From assembly GCA_026214975.1 (NCBI GenBank), contig CM047815.1, positions 84,526,800 to 84,590,799 of the forward strand: a stretch of DNA of 64,000 bases, written 5' to 3'. This stretch comes from Gentiana macrophylla (lineage: Eukaryota; Streptophyta; Magnoliopsida; Gentianales; Gentianaceae). This document shows, one piece after another, positions 1-11,300 of this stretch; position 1 is the first letter of the stretch, and the number at the start of each line of letters is the position of its first letter. The position numbers and the translations under genes are program-made. A model generated the notes under the pieces. That model was not told where the DNA came from, made no database searches, and saw only the letters and a list, made by a program, of their open reading frames with translations.

Positions 1-439
1 ACTGTATTCGTTGAAAATTATCACTTCGAGATCAATCAGGGTGCATGGGAGAACATTAGGAACTAGTATCGAAAAGTTACTATATTAAAATTAAATTAGA
101 GGTAAAAATTAGAGAAAAAATAATTAGTAAATGTTTTATTACTCCGTATTTGTTTATCAGATAAACTCGAAAAGTAAAATGATTTATATTGTAATAAAGT
201 AATGAATATCACTTAAAATGTTTTTTAAAAAAATGTAGGTGCAATTTAAATGAATTCACTTTATCGCATCAAAATTATAGTCTAAATATATTAATTTTTC
301 TAAACATAAAAAAGTGATCAATTAATTCTCCGTGTCTTTATATTCACAAAATACTTAATAGTACTAGAATTTGAGATATGAGATAAATATAGTATTACAC
401 ACAGGGTACTCATTTACTTCCTAATGCCTATGTTCCTTA
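1..439. other. AT-rich intergenic DNA
   Basis: No open reading frame, RNA gene or element end is recognised. The sequence is strongly AT-rich with short homopolymer runs. Confidence 0.5.
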
Positions 440-755
440 GAGTATCTCCAACCGTACACCTATTCAAAGATTTATAACTGTGTCGTATTATCAATTATAA
501 ACTTTTTATTTATAAAAAATTTCTCCACAATCATAAACCTATAGCATGCACCCACTTACATTTAAAAAAAACCATTACACAAAAACATTTTTCTACTCCG
601 CACAACCCTTATAAAAAAAAAACAATATTTCAGATTTTGACAGTAATGAATCGGTGTAAATTCTCAATGCATTGTTTATTTGGCACACCTCCAATAGAAA
701 CAAAACCTTTACAAAAGGTTCAAGCCTTTTACCAAACTCTCCATCGGAGAAACTC
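440..755. mobile_element. Tourist-like (PIF/Harbinger) MITE
   Basis: This is a 316-bp non-coding element. The left end reads GAGTATCTCCAACCG and the right end, on the complementary strand, reads GAGTTTCTCCGATGG, an imperfect terminal inverted repeat of the GAG.(A/T)CTCC type known from Tourist-like MITEs. It is flanked on both sides by TTA (437-439 and 756-758), matching the TWA target-site duplication of the PIF/Harbinger superfamily. It has no coding capacity, so any movement would need a transposase supplied from elsewhere. Confidence 0.8.
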
Positions 756-2675
756 TTATCATTAAAATGATGGAGTTGTATTTTTTTTTTTGCTTTTTAA
801 TTAAATGTTGTTCCATTTTAATCTGATATTTATTATTATTTTTTCTCACGCTACCTTATTTATTATAAAGTGAGGTTATTATTATTTTTTCTCACGCAAC
901 CCTTATTTATTACAAGATGAGAGTTAAAAAAAAAAAAACTTATAAATCACTTTAATAATATATGTGCTTTTGATAACTATTTTCATCTTACAATAAAATA
1001 AACTAACTTTTCTTAAAAAACCGTCGAATTTCAATTGTCAAATGAAGTACTCCGTCAGACCCTTAATACAAGGCAGGTTTTTTAAAATTTTCCATATATT
1101 ATATGACCTTCTCACATTCAGTCTAATATTAAATGAAATTTTCACATTAAACAATCGATAGTTTAAATAACTCATTTATAAAGTCTCTCTAAATTGTGTA
1201 ATATCTAAAAACACTTATAATCTGAAACTACTAAAAGCACCTATAATACGGTTTGTAAAGAAAAGAAGATTTGATGTACTAACAAACACTTACTTTTCGT
1301 AATTTATTTTGTTTTTATTTATCTGTCATTTTACATTCTGTCTACCAATTCGCATTTATTATTATTTTCCTCCTTTACAATTCATTTCAATAACCCAAAT
1401 TTTGATCTGATTTTTCATGCGTAAGAAATGAAGTGTAATTTTGTTATTTTACTTTATATTTGGACAAATTAATCACTTTTTTAATCTGTTGAATTTTTCT
1501 TTTTCCGACCGATAATGAAAAACGGAGAGTATAAATTATAATACTCCACAAACAAATATGCATATACTTCTTTAAAAAAATTGCATATATATTAGTGATT
1601 CCCAAGATTTTTTTTTTCAAGTGTCGTATTTGAAAGTGAACAATTTGTTTTTTGTGTGTGTGTTTTTTTAATTTTATTTTTAGAAAACATAATCAGTTAA
1701 GCAGCCTCCCGTCAAAGCAGGCGTGGTCCAATTTCCCAACGCCACTTGCCGATGTTTCCTATGGAAAATAGCTAAGGCCAAATAAGCGTGCTTATATATA
1801 ATTATTAGTTTTTAAGGTTAAAGGTTGTGATGAACGGTTTTAATTTAAAATGGTTAGAAATGTCATTTATTATATGTGTTACTATATTTTTATACATGTA
1901 TTGCTACATATGTTATTATAGTTTGTTATTCTTAACTATTTTGTATTTTATCTTAATCTCCAAACCTCTGGCCTCCAGTTTTTAATTTGCGGATCTTAAA
2001 TTGGTGTACCGGGCTTGGATAAACAATTTTCTTTTTCCATTTAAATTGACAACTTCTTTTTCTTTTTTCTGACACAAGGGAAGCTTCTTTAAAAAAGTGT
2101 ACTTCTTCAGAAACGATAGCATAGTAATACACATTTACCATGAATGAAAAGTATTTTTTTTAAGAACGTGGATTGTAGAATAAATCCCTAGTAGTTATAT
2201 CTTTTTAAAAGACTAATAATATATAAAATTTTATTTGTTTAGCAAACGCCAAAAAGTTGTTGGGTCTATTTCTTTGGTTGGCGGAACAATTAAATATTTG
2301 TAGAACTTAAACAAATAAATTTTTTTTTTGTGGGTCAAATTGACATATTCTTTCATTTTTGTTATTTATTTTATTTTACCATCACATTTTTGCGTACGTT
2401 ATTTGAGCTAATTAGTATTCTTAACGTTTTAGCCACTTTCAATATTTATCCACCATTTAACTTAAATTTATCATTAAAAACACAATAAAAATGAAATTGA
2501 ATGCTCTATATAATTAATATGAAACTATTTAATTATAATATGAAAATTTTACATTGCATAGGGTATAAGATCAGAGTCCGTTGCCGACAAGGAGGGAAAC
2601 ACCTGTCCAGGGGATCCGTCCCCAAGTATTTGTATTTTTCTAGCTACGTATACGTTAAGTCAATTAACAAACCGA

Positions 2676-2731
<56 letters not shown>

Positions 2732-3774
2732 CATTTGAAAAAAATAAATAAAATAGAAACCCTCATAATACGGTGATTTTTTTATTTTATTTTTAATCCA
2801 CTATTGTTTGTACGCAAAGTCTTCCATTGATTCTATTCCTTTCAGTTCCTCATAAAACAGTATTCGTTGCTTCATCCGACATATGTCACCTTCCCCACAC
2901 AAATTCTTTACTTGATACCTGAATTGTTTAATTTATTACTTCTATTTGATACCTGAATTTGTTTATTTTATCTCATGCCTTATAATTGATGTTTATATTA
3001 TTATTACTATTATATTATAGTCTAATAATATAAAACCATTAAAGATTAAATACAACGAACAATAATAAACTATTCACAATTCGAAATATTTTGAGTTGTC
3101 ATATTTAGAATATTTCGAAGATAACGTACAATTCGAAAGATTTTAATCAAAATACAACTTATTATATTGACACAATAGCAATTTAGTCTAATCTTTTAAA
3201 CATCATTCTTTTATATATATTAGCAAAATAAACGTGCGTTGCATGTGTTGGTGTTGGTTACATTGATATATTTATATGAAATTTAACAACATAATTTAAC
3301 GTTATACATTGTTAAGTACGTGTTTAACTCAAAATATAATAGTATAGTGTACAATGATAACCTTGTATGAGTTGATTGTTTCAATTGTGAAATAGACATC
3401 AACACAAACAGAATCTAAACAACATAACTTTATAAACATGTCTATAGTTACAAAATAATATAAACAAGCTGAAGCATAAAAGAATGGATACTGAAAAAAC
3501 CTCTGAACCGGACAAATCTCCGGACATGTTTGAGAAATTTGGATTTAAAAGCAATCGAGACCTCCTCACTAATTGTTCTTTGTAAATGGTCATAAAACCT
3601 TGAGAAGGTAATTTATTGGCCTTCTCATGAGATGACGGAGGCGAGTACTAAATATCTTTAGGTCGATATCCTAAGTCCATCAAATCTCCTTCATAGTAGC
3701 ATCAACGGTAAGGGGGGATCGAATATCCTCCACACAAAGAAATACCAAGACCACGGTGATCGGCCTTTTCTAAG
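756..3774. other. AT-rich intergenic DNA, no gene recognised
   Basis: No convincing gene is present. A short imperfect direct duplication (a TTTTTTCTCACGC core followed by a CCTTATTTATTA stretch) lies at about 832-920. A short stretch at about 1815-1845 resembles the TTAAAGGTTGT arm of the foldback element at 17.7-18.2 kb. The small reading frames here (for example 1953-2141 minus and 2501-2776 plus) are low-complexity and match no family I know. Confidence 0.45.
2680..2729. repeat. (AT)n microsatellite
   Basis: An uninterrupted TA dinucleotide run of about 50 bp. Similar runs occur at 17180, 36995 and 61680. Confidence 0.95.
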
Positions 3775-5465
3775 TGTCAAATCTTACGGCGATGTGCACT
3801 GAGATCAATTGTAGCCTAAATTGTAGAGTCAAGGTCGTATCCCACAGGGATGCCAGTTAAGTACCAAAATCACTTGCTCGTTTGGTTCAAGCAACAGAGA
3901 GTAAAAGAGAAAAATTTATATAAAAGTGAGCAATGATGTCACTCCAGCACTCACCACCTAATTGCCACCAAATTAAAGAGAAAATAAAAGAAGTAAAATC
4001 TAAGGCTAGCCAAGACAATTGTCATATTGATAGAGTAGTTCTTGTGGCCTTGCGTTAATTTAATGGTGCAAACTTCTAATCTTGTAGTCAAGCCCTTAAA
4101 ACCAGTGCTTTTCTACAACTATGCTTACCCACAAGCCTACTTAGCAGACCGACACCACGTCACCGGTTCAATTATAACTATCAAACAAGCGGATAAACAT
4201 GATAAAGCTCTATGGTTGCGTAGACAAGCTACAAACCCCACTTAGGAGACCGGCACCGTGTCATGGTTTGATTTTACCTATTGGTTTCCTTGCCCCTTTT
4301 TCCCACACCCCTTCGCAACATACATTTATAAAAGTTATCTGTGTGTGTATGTTAGGCAATTAGTCTAACACAACTAGCAATGAGCATAAGCAAGGAAAAT
4401 TAAATTCACAAGTGTAAATAAATAATTATCCATTCTTACTAACCACAAGATTCCACAATATCACAAATCACATTTCTTGGGTTAGATTTCTACATCTTTA
4501 TCCTCTCCAAATGGGTTTTACACCACCCAAGAAGACGAAAAATCCAAGTAGAAATCTTACTAAAACAAACACAAAAAGAGAGGAAATTAAAGAGCAATTA
4601 GCTAAATAAGAAATTACCCATATGTAAATCCACTTCTTTAACTTCATCTTCTCCAAGCATAAGTTGTCAATTTACACCTCAAGTATAGCTTGTCACAAAC
4701 TACACTCATGGAAGAAGAATTAATCTTGGAATAAACTTCACAAGGTTTAATTTAATCTAACTAATATGCAATTTTTATTACATGATTTTGTGTTTGAGTG
4801 ACCTCCCAAGGTCCTAAAATGGAGGAATGGTGGCTCTAAGGGTTTTGGGGAAGGGGAGAATGAGTTTACAGCTGCAAATTCGCGTTTTTATGGTGAAAAA
4901 CGCGTAGCGTAATTTGAGCTGCCCGAAGTTCGGCTCGACAGATTGTTCGGTACTTGATTGTTTTCAGTAAATTGACCATAATTTTGCGTGTAGACCTCCG
5001 ATTTGAGTGATTCAAGATGCGTTGGAAATCTTGTTTGAAGATCTACAACTCTTATGAAGATATCAAAACCGGAAGCTGTCTCTAAGATGGGTCAAAAGTA
5101 GATTTAAGTTAGCTGTGAGTAAGTATGCTCGAGACAATTGATCCGTAAGAACTCCATGGCTTCGGGTACACACTTCACACCGTACAAACGCGTCTTGTCA
5201 ACATCAAAATCATCTCTCCCGAGGCTTGGTCAACCTAAAATCCCGCAATGACGCGCCAAAAATACCAAGCGTAAACCCGTCTACAAAAGATTGGTCCTAA
5301 TGACCCAAAAATATTATTGAAACTGCTTTATTTACTACTTACAACTTATTGCATCCTTATGAAAATATGCAAATTGATGCCCGAAGATGCAAAAATACTA
5401 TTAAAAACATGAGAAAAGGGGCTAAAAACATAGTGAATGCATCATAAAATTGACTTACATCAACA
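3775..5465. repeat. Non-coding LTR-like repeat, copy 1
   Basis: A stretch of about 1.7 kb begins TGTCAAATC and ends CATCAACA, consistent with a solo LTR or non-autonomous LTR element, though no target-site duplication was found. Near its start it has a GTCGTATCCCACAGGGA motif of a kind I have seen near the ends of non-coding plant repeats. It shares two blocks in the same order with 29034-30672: the GAGTCAAGGTCGTATCCCAC block at about 3820-3850, and a block of about 60 bp starting at 5000 (GATTTGAGTGATTCAAGATG). No retroelement protein is visible. The LTR label is inference; the kinship of the two copies is seen directly. Confidence 0.5.
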
Positions 5466-6779
5466 GCCTTAGTTGAGTTTGTACTTTTCTTTTGAGCGGG
5501 TTGAGTACTTTCAGTTGGACCCAAAACTTATGGAATTGAGGTACCTTAATCTTCAATAGAAGCCGTTGAGATGTCGGAGAGGATTTCAGTTTCATAAGAA
5601 AAAGTAAATTACTTTGTTGATAGAGATTTGAATTTCAAAGGACAGCTGAAAAACGTATTCATGTCAGAGACCTTTGGATTCCCGCTTCTTAAGAAGTTCC
5701 ACATCATCTCTATTCAGACCCAACATCTGACCTCCAACCTAGCTTAGGTCTGTGGGGCTTTACGTGAGTATGACCCAACGTCACACACTTGACACCTAAT
5801 GGGCTACATAAGATCCTCTTACCATATGGGACACATAAGTTCAACCTAATTTAGGCCTCATACTCTAGTTATCTTTGATGAAGATGTCTCAGTTTGATAT
5901 GAAGTGTCTTACAACTCTCGTTCTAGCGATATGGTGCAGGATCACCTCGGTCATGAACTCTCAGCTCGGAGTAGGTCATCATCGCTAACCAGGTTTTGAG
6001 ATGACCGGTTAGGTCATTTAGCGAACCATAAGCGCCACAATAATGCCTTCATGATTCTACCCCATTATGCACTGAGCGTAAACCGTCCCATGATTTTAGT
6101 CATGTGTCTCAATCATGTGCTCAAGGCATCTTCTCTAGAAAGGGATCATATAAAACTGGTTCATTCCTCTCAAATTCGGAACTCTATTAATTCCTTGATC
6201 TCAAATCCTCTTGATAGGTAGGCAGTCAATCACATTGGCTCATATATGTTTCATCAAAAAATCCACCAGTCAAGTAATTGGATTATCCTTATGAAGCTTA
6301 TTTACCCGCATAATGATCCGATTACATCATTGAAAATTTCTAACATCATCAGATACTATTGTGGATTTGAAGATAAACATAAAGGTTTTCTTCAAAAAAA
6401 TATAAACATAAAAGTGTAAGAAGTCGAATATATGTAAAATAAAACAATAGCAATTTATAGAAATACAAAATTCTACTTTGGAACTCAATGCTTAATGATG
6501 CTGTTGTTGATATTGTGTTCTCTCATTCTTCATGTGCCATCCTCTTCCATAGCATAAATTGAGTCATTAATAAGTGTACAAATTTTGTATGCTTTCATTC
6601 TTCATAAAAGAGTCATTTTTTTTTTTTTTTTTTTTATATAAAAACTCATAAGAGTAAGTATGAATTTTTAATGAAAATAAATGAATAATGATAATGAAGG
6701 ATTTTAACATTTACGTGCAGAATATAAAACTTGTTTGTATACTATATTATTTTTGTACATTTGTGGGTGTCTAGTTGAT
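5466..6779. other. Unclassified non-coding DNA
   Basis: No reading frame with a recognisable domain. It is less AT-rich than the rest and may be decayed repeat sequence, but I could not assign it. A poly(T) tract lies at about 6618-6635. Confidence 0.4.
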
Positions 6780-8790
6780 CTTTGAGTTTGATCAACACCT
6801 TATTTGTTGATATTGAAGTTCCCATGAAATTGCAACATATAGTTGTTTGTAAGAAAACACCGGTCGAGGCAAATAAACTCGATCTTACAAATGGTTTTCG
6901 TTTGTCCTTGTCCTTTATTGATCGTTATTGCAAAGCAAAAGCGTATAGAATATTACTTTATTGTAAAAATGAAACGGGTATCCTTCGTTTTCTGCGGTGA
7001 GAATGAAATATGTAGGATTAAAACTTGATTTCCATAATGTTGGCCAACTGTGATTTTAGCATGAATCATGTTTCTTTTGAACCATTTTCATATCATTCTT
7101 GTACCATTGCATAATCTTCCTACTAGATCTAAGTTCATTAACAACATTTTCGGTGAATATTTTTTCAACACTAATTTGTGAGGAGGCTATTTATTTGTTG
7201 TCAAAGTGTTGAGAAAATTTTCTTGATAATGATCATTAGTATTAGCCTTATCAAAGCTGTTGAAACAATATCCATCCCCTGGAAAGATTGATATCAATTT
7301 TTTATTCAACTCATCAACATACACATAGTCGTGGCCAGTATTGCTCTTCTTGTAATGTATTCTGCTGAGAATGCTTTCTCATGTATAGATGGAAAAATAG
7401 AAATGATTAAATTATTTTTGGAAACTTCATCATCGTTTTCATCATATTCATTGATAATTTCTTTTGGTAACTCTATGTCTCATTTAGTGTTTGTTGGTTC
7501 TTCTCCACAACCCACCCTTAATGAATATTGGTGAAGTGTAGATCTCCTCTTGCTCTCATAGTTTTGGAAAGATATAATTTTTCCATCATTGGTTACTAAA
7601 TTTGACTTCACCAAGCTTGCATGTATTGTTTGTAGTATCGTTCATTTGAAACATGAAGCACTTGTCAAAAATCACCTTCAAATACAATCATCTTTCTTCC
7701 AAATGCATTAGAATTTCTCTTGATGTCCTTTAAGTTTCTTTCAAATGTCTTAATTGCCCATTTCTTTGCCATTCTTTGCTTCATCCTATATGATTAGACT
7801 TGCTTTTAAGTGATAATTGCATTTCCACTTGCATTGTATATATTTGTTTCATGCGCACTAATTGGAATTTTAAAACTTGAATCAACGATTCGACCTCTGG
7901 CATAATTTTGGTGCAACTCCGATGTATTTATTCTTTATACCTATTTATTGTCTCGTTCTTAGATTTTCTAGTTTGTAGTTTCGTTCATTTGAAACAGGAA
8001 GCACTTGTCTAAAATCACCTTCAAATACAATCATCTTTCTTCCAAATGCATTAGAATTTCTCTTGATGTCCTTTAAGTTTCTGTCGAGTGTCTCAATTGC
8101 CCATTTCTTTGAAATTGGTGCTTCATCCGATATGATTAGACTTGCTTTTCGCGGTAATTCTGCATTTCCACTTGCATTGTATATATTTGTTTCATGCGCA
8201 CTAATTGGAATTTTAAAACGTGAATTAGCAGTTCGACCTCTGGCATAATTTCAAGTGAAACTCCCGATGTGGCTGTTGCTATACCTATTTATTGTCTCAT
8301 TCTTAGATTTTCTACCAGAACCTTATATACATATGTTTTCTCTGTGCCACCAGGCCCATCAATAAAAAACTTAGCACTCTAGCCATTATGAATTTAATAG
8401 AGAAATTTTTGGAATATGCTTTGCTGTTAAGGATTAAGCATTTCATTTAAAATGTAATCTTCTTGGGAAATTTCTATAGACAATTCTTCAAGAATCTCTC
8501 TTGGTATATTTTCTACAATGTTGTTACAGTCTTCTTGTATACTTGGCAAGTCGTAAGATGTCAAGTCTTTACCCATGCTTTTAGAAAATAATTTAAGGAT
8601 TCTAAAGTTTTGGCCACAATTGATTTTAGTGACTTTGTACAATCTCGCATGAAATCTTCCGACACTGATTTCCAATATGTATCCTATCTTCCATATAGTT
8701 GTCGAATGTTTGTTGGTTGACAGTAGACTAATAGAGTTGAAAACAATCTTCTTAATGTATTAGACATTTGAATGACCATATCTTTATTTA
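6780..8790 (-). pseudogene. Helitron/PIF1-type helicase relic
   Basis: Read on the minus strand, this is a decayed PIF1-family DNA helicase of the kind encoded by Helitrons. In order from high to low coordinates there are: a segment reading LRRLFSTLLVYCQPTN (about 8700-8760) with the SEDFMRDCTK motif after it; a conserved linker (8427-8675); the Walker A loop at about 8336-8358, reading GPGGTEKT where the family has GPGGTGKT; a GRTANSRFKIPI block; Walker B LIISDEAP (about 8118-8140); GDFRQVLPV (about 7996-8020); and C-terminal motifs AITINKGQGQT and LYVAIS (about 6800-6930). Stop codons and frameshifts interrupt it and an internal segment is tandemly duplicated. No Rep/HUH domain or Helitron terminus was found, so this is a fragment. 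It cannot encode an active helicase. Confidence 0.8.
7632..8317. repeat. 343-bp tandem duplication in the helicase relic
   Basis: Two adjacent copies start at 7632 (GTAGTATCGTTCATTTGAAA) and 7975 (GTAGTTTCGTTCATTTGAAA), a period of 343 bp. Both cover the Walker B to GDFRQ part of the helicase. Copy 2 is closer to the expected protein; copy 1 has extra changes, including in the Walker B region. Confidence 0.9.
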
Positions 8791-9632
8791 AGCATTCCAA
8801 GATGCTCTGATTGGATTATAATAAACCTCTTTTCTGTGCAGCTTCTTTAAAACCAATGAAATAATATAATAGACTTGTCTCACATGAATGTTTATGCAAT
8901 TGATGTTTATAAAGCGATGAAGTTATTGCATTTAACATGTTTGTTTCATTACTATATTTTTTTGCTTCTTATTATTCTTGTTGTTTCTTTCTTTTGCTCA
9001 AGTCTTTGACTTTTGTGTAATGACACCGACATTCATCACTTGCGTTAATCTTCCATGTAAATGGGGTGATGAGAATGTTATATGTTCTACTTTGTGTTAT
9101 ATATGTGTGTATTTTTATATAAGAACTAAAAATGTTAGCCATATTTATAAGAAATCTTCACATATCATTGCGACTTAAAGCAAGTATCAATTCAACTTTT
9201 CTTTTTCTTCTAGTTTACCACTTCTAATATTATTGTATCGTTCATCGTTGGTCACCATATAGTTCAAATATTTCCTGATTTTCAATAGCTATTGAGAGAT
9301 AAAGTATGCATTTGTTTAGAGTTAAGTCTGTCTTTGTTTGGTTTAATTGCTAACGTACAATGATAAATACTTTCGGTTTTTAATTGATTTTTGTAGTAAT
9401 AATTTCAATTGATTTTCGTAGTAATAATTATTTGTAGTTTTATAATTATTTTGTATTATAATTATTTTTGGTTTCTAATAGATAATCAATAAAGGAATTT
9501 TTAATCAATTAACATAAACTATACAAAATCTCATAACAACAATGAGCAATCGATTTTTATGAATCCTATAAAATATGTGTATATATAGATGTACATATAA
9601 TCATCATTATATGAAAGCAACTAAAAGGATGC
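8791..9632. other. AT-rich spacer between helicase relic and glycosyltransferase pseudogene
   Basis: No gene recognised. It may hold further decayed N-terminal helicase sequence. A short duplication (ATTGATTTTTGTAGTAATAATT and ATTGATTTTCGTAGTAATAATT, both truncated in this description) lies at about 9384-9435. Confidence 0.35.
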
Positions 9633-10274
9633 ATGCAGGAGGTCAGATGGGGAGATTTCAATATGGTTGAAGCAGAAAGGAGGCTATTAGCCGATCTTTC
9701 TACTTGGCGTGTCGGCCAAAGATTAAATCTTCTCGGAAACAACCATTCCTTTATTCAATTTCACCACCATTTACAATTATCTCATCCATTCGACTCAAAG
9801 TTTCGTAGAGTCCTATGATCTGTGGGGCCCGGTTGGACGAGGGCGATACAACAAACGAATGCGGCCCGTCATCAAGATTGATCAATGGCGTAAGGGTTCT
9901 CAATGGTTCGAGATGGATCGTGGTCTAGCCCTAGAAGTGATCTCCGATAAGAAATATATTGCGTTGTTCAAGAGTTATTGCTTGCATTCTTGTTATTCAG
10001 ATGAACATTACTTGCCTACATTTGTTTCTATGAAGTACGGGTGGAGGAACTCGAATAGGGCGTTGACATGGGTCGACTGGGCGAGGCGGGGCCCACCCGA
10101 CCTATTATTACAGGACGAGTGTCACCTACGAGCTGCTGAATCGGATGAGAGTGGGACCACCTGCGAATACAATGGGAGGGTGACGGATATTTGCTACTTG
10201 TTCGCAAGGAAGTTTCACCTAGCTCTTTGGATAGGCTTTTGAGGTTTGCTAAAAAGGCCTTGTATTTCAATTGA
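9633..10274 (+). pseudogene. Core-2/I-branching glycosyltransferase fragment (GT14-like)
   Basis: Plant Core-2/I-branching enzymes are predicted Golgi type II membrane glycosyltransferases. This copy holds only the 3' part. It begins after an apparent splice acceptor (TGCATGCAG, just before GAGGTCAGATGGGG) with EVRWGDFNMVEAERRLLADL, then IPLFNFTTIYNYL, SFVESYDLWGPVGRGRY, the QWRKGSQWFE motif, CYSDEHYLPT, TWVDWARRGP, and a tail reading ICYLFARKF then SPSSLDRLLRFAKKALYFN. These blocks lie in different frames: shifts are needed near 9735, near 10110-10160 and near 10215. The final stop is at 10272-10274. Upstream exons with the membrane anchor and catalytic N-terminal part are not visible. It neighbours the Helitron helicase relic, so gene capture is possible, but no Helitron ends were found to prove it. 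Confidence 0.75.
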
Positions 10275-10882
10275 TTGATGAATTCATTCATTGTAGATAT
10301 GGTTTTTTTATTTTTATTTTAAGAGTAAGATTTTTTCTGTTCCGAGGGAGCGGTGATAATCTGTAACAAAAAATAGCCGCAACAAAGTCTTGTCTGACCA
10401 GCGAGCAGGTGATTATGGCGTGAGGCGTATTGATTGAATGGGTCATAAAAATTAAGGGTGGAAAAGAGCGTTGTGGCACTTGTTGTGCACATTTTGTTGT
10501 GGCACAAACATTTCTCGTTTTCGAGGGACAGCATCCCCACCGTTCTAAATTTTTTTGTGTGCATGGTTAATTAATTAATGCAACTTACATGGTTTGATCT
10601 TTTTTTGGTGCTTTGTTTGGTATTCTTGTGGTGGTTTTGATGTGCTATTGTGTGCGGTTTTGGTGCTATATATGCTAACATCAAATGTTGTCCTAGAAAC
10701 TCTGCTAACATCCTCTGCACTTATTTCCCATTGCTAACGTTTTTGTTTTCAAGATTTTCAGCTTTTTCTTTCCGCTCTAAGCTTTTAATCATGTTTCATA
10801 TAGAGTGATTCTCGATCAATTTGTTACCAATGTTCATAGCATATGTTTGATTCATGTGTTGAAATCAACACCAATCATGAAG
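10275..10882. other. Spacer up to the copia insertion
   Basis: No gene recognised. It may include former 3' untranslated sequence of the glycosyltransferase relic. The copia target site CAAAG is at 10883-10887. Confidence 0.4.
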
Positions 10883-10887
10883 CAAAG

Positions 10888-11291
10888 TGTTGAAAAGCGA
10901 TTTAAAGAAAAGAAAACTTCAATAAAACTCCATTGATGAACTTCAAGTTTGAATACAGAAAAGGCGGGAAAGATTTTGGGGAAGATGAACTCAACAATTG
11001 AACTTACAGAATAAAATTGAACTAAAAAACTTAACTACAATGATTCCTAATGATCCTATTTATACATCAGGAAGCCCCACTTTGTTGTAACAGCTTTAAC
11101 CGCTTCTTAACCGTCTTTCTTCTAGAGTGTTCGACGAAATGTGTCAAAGGAATCGAGAGCGACTCTTTGACGGGTTCGACACCTACTGAGTTCGACACCA
11201 CCTGCTAAGTGGTGAGCTTCTTTGAGCAATCGACCTTTGAACAATCATTCACTTGCCAAAAAACTGTTCCTTGTAGCTATGTTGTTCAACA
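10888..11291 (-). repeat. 3' LTR of copia element
   Basis: 404 bp, ending TTGTTCAACA. It matches the right LTR at 15684-16085 and is preceded by the TSD CAAAG. Confidence 0.95.
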
Positions 11292-11300
11292 CCCCCCATC
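11292..11300 (-). other. Polypurine tract of copia element
   Basis: On the minus strand this reads GATGGGGGG immediately before the 3' LTR, the usual place for the plus-strand priming tract. Confidence 0.75.

Noticed and set aside
2501..2776. 91-codon open frame over the (AT)n run
   Set aside because: Its tail is only the Ile-Tyr translation of TA repeats; no domain.
3820..3860. GTCGTATCCCACAGGGA motif as a tRNA or primer site
   Set aside because: It fits no tRNA fold and lies inside a repeat present twice in the window.
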